DNA of 64,000 nucleotides from CADEED01 sp035701825 (GTDB lineage Bacteria > Pseudomonadota > Gammaproteobacteria > Steroidobacterales > Steroidobacteraceae), in the NCBI GenBank assembly GCA_035701825.1, contig DASSRK010000088.1, positions 1 to 64,000 on the forward strand. Reading direction: 5' to 3'. The notes below the pieces were generated by a model, which saw only the letters and a list, made by a program, of their open reading frames with translations, did no database searches and was not told where the DNA came from. The first letter of the stretch is position 1, and each line of letters begins with the position of its first letter. Position numbers and translations under genes: made by a program. This document shows, piece by piece, positions 51,376-58,914 of this stretch.

Positions 51376-53811
51376 ATGACCACGGACTACGAAAAGCTCG
51401 GCGTGTTCTACCTGGGTCGCGAGTACGACGCGGCCAGCAATGCGCTCAAGGACGACCTGGTCCTGTACGACTCGCAGGACCTGACCACGCACGCGGTGTG
51501 CGTGGGCATGACGGGCTCGGGCAAGACGGGCCTCTGCCTGTCGCTGCTCGAGGAAGCCGCCATCGACGGCGTGCCGGCGATCTGCATCGATCCGAAGGGC
51601 GACCTCGGCAACCTGCTCCTCACCTTTCCCCACCTCGCGCCCGCGGACTTCGCGCCGTGGATCGACGCGGGTGAAGCGCAACGCAAGGGCCTCAGCGTCG
51701 AGGAACTCGCCGCGAAGACCGCGGAGAACTGGAAGAAGGGCCTGGCCGAGTGGGACCAGGAGCCGTCGCGCATCGCGCGGCTGCGCGCGGCGGCGGAGGT
51801 GGCTATCTACACGCCGGGCGCGGAGACCGGGCTGGCGCTGTCGGTGCTGCGCTCGTTCGCGCCGCCGGCCGCGACGTTGCTGGCCGACGCCGGCGCGCTG
51901 CGCGACCGCGTGGGCTCGGTGGTGTCGGGCCTGCTGAGCCTGCTCGGCATCGAGGCGGATCCGCTGACCTCGCGCGAGCACATCCTGCTGGCCAACCTCA
52001 TCGAGGCCGCGTGGCGCCAGGGACTGGCGCTCGACCTGCCGTCGCTGATCCAGTCGGTGCAGAAGCCGCCGTTCGAGAAGCTCGGCGCGTTCGACCTCGA
52101 GACCTTCTTCCCGGCGAAGGAACGTCTCAAGCTCGCGATGCAGTTGAACAACCTCATCGCCTCGCCCGGCTTCGCCACCTGGATGGCCGGCGAGCCGCTG
52201 GATGCCCAGCGCCTGCTGTTCACGGCCGAGGGCAAGCCGCGCATCTCGATCATCTCGATCGCGCACCTCAACGACGCCGAGCGCATGTTCGTGGTCACGC
52301 TGGTGCTCAACGAGCTCATCGGCTGGATGCGCGGCCAGTCGGGCACCTCCTCGCTGCGCGCCATTTTCTACATGGACGAGATCTTCGGGTTCTTCCCGCC
52401 AACGGCGAACCCGGCCTCGAAACCGCCCATGCTCACGCTGCTCAAGCAGGCGCGGGCCTTCGGCCTGGGATGCGTGCTGGCCACGCAGAATCCCGTCGAT
52501 CTCGACTACAAGGGACTCGCGAACTGCGGCACCTGGTTCATCGGGCGGCTGCAGACCGAGCGCGACAAACTACGCGTCATCGAAGGGCTCAAGTCCGCGC
52601 AGGCGGCGGGCGACGACGGCAACGTCGAAGCGCTGATGAGCAATCTCACGCAGCGCGTGTTCCTGATGCGCAACGTGCACGAGGACGCGCCGGTGCTCAT
52701 GAAGACGCGCTGGGCGCTGTCGTTCCTGCGTGGGCCGCTCACGGGGCCGGAGATCGCGCGCGCCATGGGTGCGCGCAAGGCCGCCGCAGGCAACGCGGCC
52801 GGCGCCGGCACCGCGGTCACCGCTTCCGCGACGCCGCCTTCGACCGCCTCATCGGCGCCAGTCGGTGGCGCGCGCCCGCCGGTGGGCGCGGGTATCACCG
52901 AGTATTTCCTGACGGCCTCGAAGGGCTCGGGCGCGGTGCTCTACAAACCGATGATCGCCGCTTTCGCCAAGCTCCACTTCGTGGACGCCAGGCTCAAGCT
53001 CGACGACTGGCAGACCTCGGGCTGGCTCGCGCCGCTCGACGACGGCGGCGGCAACGCCTCGTGGGAGGACGCCGCGCGCGACCCGCAGCTCAAGTCGCGG
53101 CTCACCAGTGCGCCGGTCGACGGCGCGCAGTTCGCGGACCTGCCGGCCCAGGCGCTGCGCGCGCCCAGCTACGCGGCCTGGGCCAGGTCGCTGCAGTCGT
53201 ACCTGTACGAGACCGCGCGCGCGCGGGTCCAGTGGTGCGAGGCCTTCAGGACGGCCTCGAAGCCCGGCGAGCCGGAAGGCGATTTCCGCGCGCGCCTCGC
53301 GCTCGCGGCGCGCGAGCAGCGCGACGCCCAGGTGGCCGAGCTGCGCAAGCGCTGGCAGGCCAAACTACTGCAGCTGCAGGACCAGGTGCGGCGCGCCGAG
53401 GAACGGCGCCAGCGCGAGCAGTCCCAGCTCTCGCAGCAGAAGATGCAGACGGCGGTGTCCATCGGCACGTCGATCCTGGGCGCGCTGCTCGGCCGCAAGG
53501 CGATCTCGGCGACCAATCTCGGGCGCGTCGGTTCCGCGGCCCGCTCCGCGAGCCGCTGGGGCAACGAGTCCCGGGACGTGGATCGCGCCGAGGAGAATCT
53601 CGACGTGCTCCGGCAGCGGCTGGCCGACACGCAGCGCGAGGTCGACGCCGACGTGGCGCGCCTCGAAAGCAGCCTGGATTCCGCCGGCATCACGCTGACC
53701 AGCGTGGACGTGCCGGCGCGCAAATCGGATATCGCGGTGGGTGAGGTCGCGCTGATATGGGCTCCGTGGCGCCAGGGCGCGGACGGCTTCCCCGCGCCGG
53801 CGTACGACTGA
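51376..53811 (+). CDS. HerA/FtsK-like P-loop ATPase with coiled-coil C-terminus
   Basis: An 811-aa ATP-binding protein. Walker A is GMTGSGKTG at residues 44-52, followed by ICIDPKGDLGNLLLTFP; Walker B is FYMDEIFGF with D334-E335; LATQNPVDLDYKGLAN and the arginine in FIGRLQTERDKLR fit the HerA/VirB4/FtsK superfamily. After an Ala/Pro/Thr linker (about 470-500) come a unique region (ITEYFLTASKGSG, FVDARLKLDDWQTSGW) and two coiled coils (about 645-692 and 734-768). Function unknown; a nucleic-acid or protein translocase role is suggested by the superfamily. Tightly linked to the RidA gene upstream and the DUF2780 and yajQ genes downstream. Confidence 0.8.
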   Translation: MTTDYEKLGVFYLGREYDAASNALKDDLVLYDSQDLTTHAVCVGMTGSGKTGLCLSLLEEAAIDGVPAICIDPKGDLGNLLLTFPHLAPADFAPWIDAGEAQRKGLSVEELAAKTAENWKKGLAEWDQEPSRIARLRAAAEVAIYTPGAETGLALSVLRSFAPPAATLLADAGALRDRVGSVVSGLLSLLGIEADPLTSREHILLANLIEAAWRQGLALDLPSLIQSVQKPPFEKLGAFDLETFFPAKERLKLAMQLNNLIASPGFATWMAGEPLDAQRLLFTAEGKPRISIISIAHLNDAERMFVVTLVLNELIGWMRGQSGTSSLRAIFYMDEIFGFFPPTANPASKPPMLTLLKQARAFGLGCVLATQNPVDLDYKGLANCGTWFIGRLQTERDKLRVIEGLKSAQAAGDDGNVEALMSNLTQRVFLMRNVHEDAPVLMKTRWALSFLRGPLTGPEIARAMGARKAAAGNAAGAGTAVTASATPPSTASSAPVGGARPPVGAGITEYFLTASKGSGAVLYKPMIAAFAKLHFVDARLKLDDWQTSGWLAPLDDGGGNASWEDAARDPQLKSRLTSAPVDGAQFADLPAQALRAPSYAAWARSLQSYLYETARARVQWCEAFRTASKPGEPEGDFRARLALAAREQRDAQVAELRKRWQAKLLQLQDQVRRAEERRQREQSQLSQQKMQTAVSIGTSILGALLGRKAISATNLGRVGSAARSASRWGNESRDVDRAEENLDVLRQRLADTQREVDADVARLESSLDSAGITLTSVDVPARKSDIAVGEVALIWAPWRQGADGFPAPAYD

Positions 53812-53823
53812 AACGAGGACCGG

Positions 53824-54210
53824 ATGAAAGAACTCATCGACCAGCTCGTGAACAAGCTCGGCGTCACCGGCGCCCAGGCCGAGGGCGGCGCCGCGGTGCT
53901 GTTCAAGGCCGCGAAGGACAAGCTCGGTGGCGCGCAGTTCGATCAGCTTCTGGGTGGCCTGCCCGGACTCGCCGAGCTCATGAAGAAGGCGCCGGCCACG
54001 GGTGGTGGCGGCCTCGGTGGATTGCTGGGCGGCCTCGCCGGCGCCGTGGGCGGTAACGCCGCGCTGATCGGCACGATAGTCGGCGGCTTCGGCAAGCTCG
54101 GGCTCGGCGTCGACGATGCCAAGCGCTTTGCGCCCGTCATCAGGGATTTTCTTTCCAGCAAGGCCGGGCCCGAGGTCGCTGCCAGGCTGGAAAAGATCCT
54201 GCGCGGATAA
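53824..54210 (+). CDS. DUF2780-like small protein
   Basis: A 128-aa protein with an N-terminal helical part (MKELIDQLVNKLGVTGAQAEGG), a very glycine-rich middle (TGGGGLGGLLGGLAG, residues 60-90) and a C-terminal helix (FLSSKAGPEVAARLEKIL). This layout matches DUF2780/VcgC-type proteins; their role is unknown. GAGGA lies about 7 nt before ATG 53824. It is 12 nt after the ATPase gene and 6 nt before yajQ. Confidence 0.75.
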   Translation: MKELIDQLVNKLGVTGAQAEGGAAVLFKAAKDKLGGAQFDQLLGGLPGLAELMKKAPATGGGGLGGLLGGLAGAVGGNAALIGTIVGGFGKLGLGVDDAKRFAPVIRDFLSSKAGPEVAARLEKILRG

Positions 54211-54216
54211 CCCGGC

Positions 54217-54705
54217 ATGCCCTCCTTCGATACCGTCTCCGAACTCGACGCCCACGAGCTCACCAATGCCGTCGACCAGGCTAACCGCGAGCTCGCGCAG
54301 CGCTTCGACTTCAAGGACACCGGCGCCACCTTCACGCTCAAGGAGAAGGAATTCGTGGTGCAACTCAAGGCGCCGGCGGAATTCCAGCTGCGGCAGATGA
54401 TGGACATCCTCACGCAAAGGCTCGGCAAGCGCGGCATCGAGGCGCGCTGCATGGAGAAGAAGGACCCGGTCACCAACCTCGCCGAGGCGCGCCAGGACGT
54501 GGTGCTGCGCCATGGCATCGACCCGGACACCGGCAGGAAGCTGCAGAAGCTCATCAAGGAATCGAAGCTCAAGGTGCAGGCGCAGATCCAGGGCGACCAG
54601 CTGCGCGTCACCGGCAAGCAGCGCGACGACCTGCAGGCGGCCATGGCGCTGCTGCGCAAGGCCGAGGTCGACCGCCCGCTGCAGTTCAAGAACTTCCGGG
54701 ACTAG
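54217..54705 (+). CDS. yajQ: YajQ family nucleotide/RNA-binding protein
   Basis: A 162-aa protein of the YajQ family: MPSFDTVSELDAHELTNAVD, TQRFDFKDTG-like QRFDFKDTGATFTLKEKEF, and VRVTGKQRDDLQ-like LRVTGKQRDDLQAAMALLR with LQFKNFRD at the end. It folds as two RRM-like domains. Homologues in Xanthomonas and Pseudomonas bind cyclic di-GMP and act with a transcription factor. Last gene of a four-gene plus-strand unit; it converges on the binding-protein gene with no gap between the stop codons. Confidence 0.95.
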   Translation: MPSFDTVSELDAHELTNAVDQANRELAQRFDFKDTGATFTLKEKEFVVQLKAPAEFQLRQMMDILTQRLGKRGIEARCMEKKDPVTNLAEARQDVVLRHGIDPDTGRKLQKLIKESKLKVQAQIQGDQLRVTGKQRDDLQAAMALLRKAEVDRPLQFKNFRD

Positions 54706-55605
54706 CTACTTCGCGGGCGGGGCGGCGCGCGCCCGGTCGATGAGCTCGCACAGGCTGGCGGTCGCAGCGATGACCGAAGGCCCCATGCGGTCCATGCGCT
54801 CGTCGGAGTAGATCTCCAGCCGGCCGGTGCGCACCGCGCGCAGCGCCGGGAAACGCCGCCACTCGGCCATCCACTCCTGCGCCGAGGGCGCCGGCGCGGA
54901 AATCAGGATGAGGTCGGGATCGCGCAGCACCGCCGACTCGCGCGTCACGGCGGGCGCCGCGGTCGCGAGGTCGGCGAACACGTTGTTCGCGCCGCACACC
55001 CGCAGCGCGTCGTTGATCACGTGCCTGCCGCCGATCGTGTAGATAGGCCGATCCCAGATCTGGTACAGCACGCGCACCGGCGGCCGGCCGCGATAGCGCG
55101 CGGCGATCGCCTCGAGCTCGGCCGCGAGGCCGGCGGCGCGCGTCGCCGCCACGCCGGGCGTGCCGCTCATGTCGCCGAGGCGCCGCAGCGATTCCGGCAT
55201 CTGCGCCAGGCTGGTGACGTGCACCTGGTAGACCGGGACGCCGAGCGCGCGGATGCGGTCGATGCGCGCCCGCTGCACCACGTCCACCGCGACCACGACC
55301 ACGCTGGGCCGCAGCGCCAGCAGCTGCTCGAAATCGAGCGTCTCGGCGTCGCCCACGACGGGCACGGACGCCGCTTCCGCCGGCTCCTTGCTGTGCGCGA
55401 TGGTTCCCACGAGGCACTTGCCCGCGCCCGCGGCGAACAGCATGGCCGTGGTGCCGGGCGCCAGCGACACCAGGCGGCAGTTGTCGGACGGAACGGTGAC
55501 GGTTTCGCCGGTGTCGTCGCGCACCGTGCGGCCAGGCGGCGCGGCGCTGGCCACGCCGGCGAGCAGCAGCGCCGCGAGCGGCGCCAAGGAACGCGCGCGA
55601 TTCAC
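54706..55605 (-). CDS. TroA/BtuF-like periplasmic metal or metallophore binding protein
   Basis: A 299-aa helical-backbone binding protein of the class III (BtuF/FhuD-like) type. A signal peptide (LAPLAALLLAGVASA) precedes VRDDTGETVTVPSDNCRLVS, the typical start of Peripla_BP_2, then TLDFEQLLALRPSVVVVA, LYQIWDRPIYTIGG and DLILISAPAP. No ABC permease or ATPase gene is nearby. GTG 55605 overlaps the stop of the upstream gene (GTGA), placing it last in the feo operon; an upstream TTG at 55638 is less likely. Ligand unknown; iron complexes or corrinoids are candidates. Confidence 0.82.
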   Translation of the reverse strand: MNRARSLAPLAALLLAGVASAAPPGRTVRDDTGETVTVPSDNCRLVSLAPGTTAMLFAAGAGKCLVGTIAHSKEPAEAASVPVVGDAETLDFEQLLALRPSVVVVAVDVVQRARIDRIRALGVPVYQVHVTSLAQMPESLRRLGDMSGTPGVAATRAAGLAAELEAIAARYRGRPPVRVLYQIWDRPIYTIGGRHVINDALRVCGANNVFADLATAAPAVTRESAVLRDPDLILISAPAPSAQEWMAEWRRFPALRAVRTGRLEIYSDERMDRMGPSVIAATASLCELIDRARAAPPAK

Positions 55606-55838
55606 CGCGGGCGGTGCGCCGTGTCGTGCGCGGCGCAACCATCGCAGCCGCCGCCGGCGGCGCGCGCGATACGCGGCTTGAGCGAGCGCGTGCGCCAGGC
55701 CGACAGTTTCGGTCGCGCCGCTGCCCAGCCATCGAGCGCCAGCAACAGGCGCAGGCGGCTGCGCGCGGGCATCAGCTTCCAGGCGGCGAAGAGCGCCGCC
55801 CAGGTGCCGATGATCGCGACGATGAGGAGTTGCGCCAT
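55602..55838 (-). CDS. Small FeoB-associated membrane protein (DUF6587-like)
   Basis: A 78-aa protein with one N-terminal membrane helix (about residues 2-20, AQLLIVAIIGTWAALFAAWK) and a basic tail containing a GGGCDGCAAHD motif. It resembles the small Cys-containing proteins often encoded after feoB. It lies 25 nt after feoB and overlaps the binding-protein gene. The two cysteines may bind iron or respond to redox, but this is inference. Confidence 0.72.
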   Translation of the reverse strand: MAQLLIVAIIGTWAALFAAWKLMPARSRLRLLLALDGWAAARPKLSAWRTRSLKPRIARAAGGGCDGCAAHDTAHRPR

Positions 55839-55863
55839 TGCCGGTGAATTCGTTGCGAAGAGT

Positions 55864-57735
55864 CTAGCCCCACGCGCTCGCGACGCGGAAGGTGATGAAC
55901 GCCGCGAGGTAGGCGAGCGCGAAGAGATAACCCGCCATGATCAGCGGGTAGCGCCACGAGTTGGTTTCGCGCTTGACGACGGCGAGGGTCGACAGGCACT
56001 GCGGCGCGAAGATGTACCAGGCCATCAGGCTCAGGCCCGTGGCCAGGCTCCAGCTGCCGGCGATCACCGGCTGCAGCTGCGCGGCGAGGTCGTCGCCCGC
56101 GGCGGACATCGCGTAGACGGTTCCGAGCGCGCCCACGGCGACCTCGCGCGCCGCGAGCCCGGGCACCAGCGCGATGGAGATCTGCCAGTTGAAGCCGAGC
56201 GGCGCGAAGACGTGCTCGAGCATGGCGCCCAGCCGGCCCGCGAGGCTGTACTGGATCGCCGGCCCGGTGGCCCCTTCCGGCGGCGCGGGCCAGGTCGACA
56301 GGATCCACAGCACGATCATCAGCGCGAGGATGATTCCGCCCACGCGGCTCAGGAAGATCTTCACGCGCTCCCACAGGCCGAGCAGCAGGTTGGCGGCGTT
56401 CGGCCACTGGTAGTCGGGCAACTCGAGCATCAGCGGCGAATACTGGCGCGCGCCGCCAAACTGCTTCACGACGAATGACACCAGCACGCCCGACAGGATG
56501 CCGATGGCGTACAGGATGAACATCACCAGGCCCTGCAGGTTGAACGGGCCGACCTTGTGCGCCGGGATCAGCGCGCCGATCAGCAGCAGGTACACCGGCA
56601 GGCGCGCCGAGCAGGTCATGAGCGGCGCGATCATGATGGTGGTCAGGCGATCGCGCCAGTTGGGGATGGTGCGCGTCGCCATGATGCCGGGGATGGCGCA
56701 GGCGTGGCTCGACAGCAGCGGGATGAACGCGCGGCCCGAAAGCCCCACGAAGCCCATGAGCCGGTCGAGTAGATAGGCCGCGCGCGGCAGGTAGCCGGAG
56801 TCCTCGAGCGCCAGGATGAAGAAGAACAGGATGACGATCTGCGGCAGGAACACCAGCACGGTGCCCGCGCCGCCGATCACGCCCTGCACCAGCAGGTCGG
56901 CGACCGGGCCCGGCGGCATGTGCGTGGCGACCAGGTCGCCGAGCGCGGCCATGCCGGCCTCGATCCAGTCCATGGGCGCCTGCGCCCAGCTGAACACCGC
57001 CTGGAACATCACGAACAGGATGGCGAGCAGCGCCAGCAGTCCGGCGAACGGCTGCAGCAGCAGCGCGTCGATGCGCGCGAACCACGGGTTGTCGCGCGGC
57101 GGGCTGTAACCCGACGCGGCCAGCAGCGCGCGCATGTCGTGCTGCAGTCGCTCGGCTTCCGCGGCGCCGATCTGCGCGCCGACCGCGGCGACCGGCGCAC
57201 CTTGCGGCCAGCGCGCCGGGTCCAGGATGCCGATGAGCGCATCGGCACCGCCACGCCGGACCGCGACGGTCGGCACCACGGGCACGCCGAGCGCGGCGGC
57301 GAGTTGCTCGACGCGGATACCGACCCCGCGGCGCCTGGCGACGTCCATGCGGTTGAGCGCCAGCACCATCGGCAGGCCGAGGCGCTTGACCTCGAGCGCC
57401 AGGCGCAGGCCGATCGGCAGGTGCACCGCGTCGACCACGCACACCACGAGCTCGGGCGCCGGCACGCCGGCGAGGCGGCCGAGCAGCACGTCGCGCGTGA
57501 TGGCTTCGTCGAGCGTGGTCGGATGCAGGGAATACGTGCCCGGGAGATCGAGCACGCGCAACACGCGGCCGTCGTCGCCGATGCGCTCGCCCTCGCGCCG
57601 CTCGACGGTGACGCCGGGGTAGTTAGCCACCTTCTGGCGGCTGCCGGTCAGGCGATTGAACAGCGCGGTCTTGCCGCAGTTCGGTACGCCGACCAGCGCG
57701 ACTCGCAGGGACCTGGTTTCGACGAGGGCGTCCAT
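55864..57735 (-). CDS. feoB: Ferrous iron transporter FeoB
   Basis: A 623-aa protein with an N-terminal G domain (G1 GVPNCGKTALFNRL from about residue 16, VANYPGVTVERREG, LDLPGTYSLHP, NRMD) and membrane domain with the Gate motifs (FFFILALEDSGYLPRAAYLLD, LSSHACAIPGIMATRTI, GLAAREVAVGALGTVYA). It imports Fe2+ across the inner membrane. It is shorter than E. coli FeoB (773 aa) through a smaller linker and C-terminus. Preceded 26 nt upstream by feoA, in one unit with two more genes. Confidence 0.96.
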   Translation of the reverse strand: MDALVETRSLRVALVGVPNCGKTALFNRLTGSRQKVANYPGVTVERREGERIGDDGRVLRVLDLPGTYSLHPTTLDEAITRDVLLGRLAGVPAPELVVCVVDAVHLPIGLRLALEVKRLGLPMVLALNRMDVARRRGVGIRVEQLAAALGVPVVPTVAVRRGGADALIGILDPARWPQGAPVAAVGAQIGAAEAERLQHDMRALLAASGYSPPRDNPWFARIDALLLQPFAGLLALLAILFVMFQAVFSWAQAPMDWIEAGMAALGDLVATHMPPGPVADLLVQGVIGGAGTVLVFLPQIVILFFFILALEDSGYLPRAAYLLDRLMGFVGLSGRAFIPLLSSHACAIPGIMATRTIPNWRDRLTTIMIAPLMTCSARLPVYLLLIGALIPAHKVGPFNLQGLVMFILYAIGILSGVLVSFVVKQFGGARQYSPLMLELPDYQWPNAANLLLGLWERVKIFLSRVGGIILALMIVLWILSTWPAPPEGATGPAIQYSLAGRLGAMLEHVFAPLGFNWQISIALVPGLAAREVAVGALGTVYAMSAAGDDLAAQLQPVIAGSWSLATGLSLMAWYIFAPQCLSTLAVVKRETNSWRYPLIMAGYLFALAYLAAFITFRVASAWG

Positions 57736-57761
57736 GTGACGCGATGGAAGGCGCCGGACGC

Positions 57762-58124
57762 TCAGGCGGCAGCGGCGCTGGTCCCCGGCTGCGTGAGCGA
57801 TTCACGGCCGGCGGCCTGCGCGGGCGCCATCTGCACCTGCACCGCGGCGGCCTCGGCACGGCGCAGCGCGAAGGTCGATCCGGCGATGCGCACCGCGATC
57901 GGATCGCCACCCAGCCACATGCGGGCCACCACTTCGCAGCGCGCACCGGGCACGAAGCCCAGGTCGCGCAACCGTGCGACCAGCGATTCGTCGCTGTGTC
58001 GTCCCGCATCGAGGGAGGCGGATTCCCGCAGGCTGGTGACCACCGCCACATCGCCACGACGCAATTCGGCCAGCGCCAGGCAAGGAGCAGTCGGGGAATC
58101 TGTCGGCGGAACAGCAGGTTTCAC
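57762..58124 (-). CDS. feoA: FeoA domain protein
   Basis: A 120-aa protein whose core is an SH3-like FeoA domain: SLVARLRDLGFVPGARCEVVAR, GGDPIAVRIAGSTFALRRAEA. FeoA docks on FeoB and is needed for iron uptake. Compared with the usual 75 aa it has extra N-terminal and C-terminal tails. The start is GTG 58124, with the Fur-like box 33 nt upstream. First gene of feoA-feoB-DUF6587-binding protein. Confidence 0.88.
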   Translation of the reverse strand: MKPAVPPTDSPTAPCLALAELRRGDVAVVTSLRESASLDAGRHSDESLVARLRDLGFVPGARCEVVARMWLGGDPIAVRIAGSTFALRRAEAAAVQVQMAPAQAAGRESLTQPGTSAAAA

Positions 58125-58157
58125 GGGGCCGAGTATGCGGTTGCGACACCGCAAAAG

Positions 58158-58180
58158 TAAATGCGACAGGTTCGCATTTA
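58158..58180. promoter_or_regulatory. Fur-like operator of the feo operon
   Basis: A perfect inverted repeat, TAAATGCGA-N5-TCGCATTTA. The inner part AATGCGA-N5-TCGCATT has the 7-5-7 layout of 19-bp Fur boxes of the form AATGCGAATNATTCGCATT. It lies 33 nt before feoA and 70 nt from the TetR gene, so it most likely silences feo when iron is plentiful. Confidence 0.7.
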
Positions 58181-58211
58181 GGATTTTCGGGTGTTGCACA
58201 AAGTTCTACTA

Positions 58212-58228
58212 ATTGACGCAGCGTCAAT
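58212..58228. promoter_or_regulatory. Probable TetR-family operator
   Basis: A perfect palindrome ATTGACG-CAG-CGTCAAT, 22 nt before the tetR start. TTGACG could also be a -35. The site is well placed for autorepression of the tetR-efflux unit. Confidence 0.68.
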
Positions 58229-58250
58229 CCTAGGGATAACCTCCCGCGCC

Positions 58251-58889
58251 ATGAGTTACATCGCCGAACGCAGACTCGAAGAGAAAGAGCGCCGCCGCGC
58301 GGAAATCGTCGATGCGGCCGAAGCCGCGGGCCGCGAGGTCGGCCTCGACGCGCTCACCATGGACGACGTCGCGCGCCGCGCCCGCCTGTCGCGCGCGCTC
58401 ATCTACGTGTACTTCCAGGATCGCACCGACCTGATGTTCGGGCTCGCCGAGCGCGCCATGAACATGCTGCACGGGCGCTTCGTCGAGGCCGCCGAGCGCA
58501 ACCGCACGGGCCTCGACCAGGTGAGCGCCATCGGCCGCGCCTACGTGGCTTTCTCGCAGGAATTCCCGGTGCTTTTCGATGCGCTGGCGCGCTGCGAACT
58601 GCAGTCACCGGACCCGGCCCAGTGTTCGCCCACCGAGCAGGCCTGCGCGCTCGGCGGCGATCGCCTGCACGCCACGCTGGTTGCCTCCATCGAAGCCGGC
58701 GTGCGCGACGGCAGCATCCGCGCCGACGTCGGCTCGCCGCTGCTCATGAGCGTGACGCTGTGGGGATTCATGCACGGCATCATCCAGCTCACCACCACCA
58801 AGGCACATGCCCTGGCCCATCACGGCGTGACGCCGAAGGCGCTGATCGACTACGCCATCGACATGATCACGCGCGACCTCAAGCCTTGA
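58251..58889 (+). CDS. TetR family transcriptional regulator of the efflux operon
   Basis: A 212-aa repressor. The N-terminal helix-turn-helix is seen as LTMDDVARRARLSRALIYVYFQD (shown in part: MDDVARRARLSRALIYVYF), and the C-terminal ligand domain has the TetR_C-like DALARCELQSPDPAQC and LLMSVTLWGFMHGIIQL. ATG 58251 is chosen over an upstream start that would cross the operator. It is followed at 25 nt by the TolC-like gene and an RND system, which it probably controls. Confidence 0.9.
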   Translation: MSYIAERRLEEKERRRAEIVDAAEAAGREVGLDALTMDDVARRARLSRALIYVYFQDRTDLMFGLAERAMNMLHGRFVEAAERNRTGLDQVSAIGRAYVAFSQEFPVLFDALARCELQSPDPAQCSPTEQACALGGDRLHATLVASIEAGVRDGSIRADVGSPLLMSVTLWGFMHGIIQLTTTKAHALAHHGVTPKALIDYAIDMITRDLKP

Positions 58890-58914
58890 AGACCTGACCC
58901 CGGAACCTCCGACG

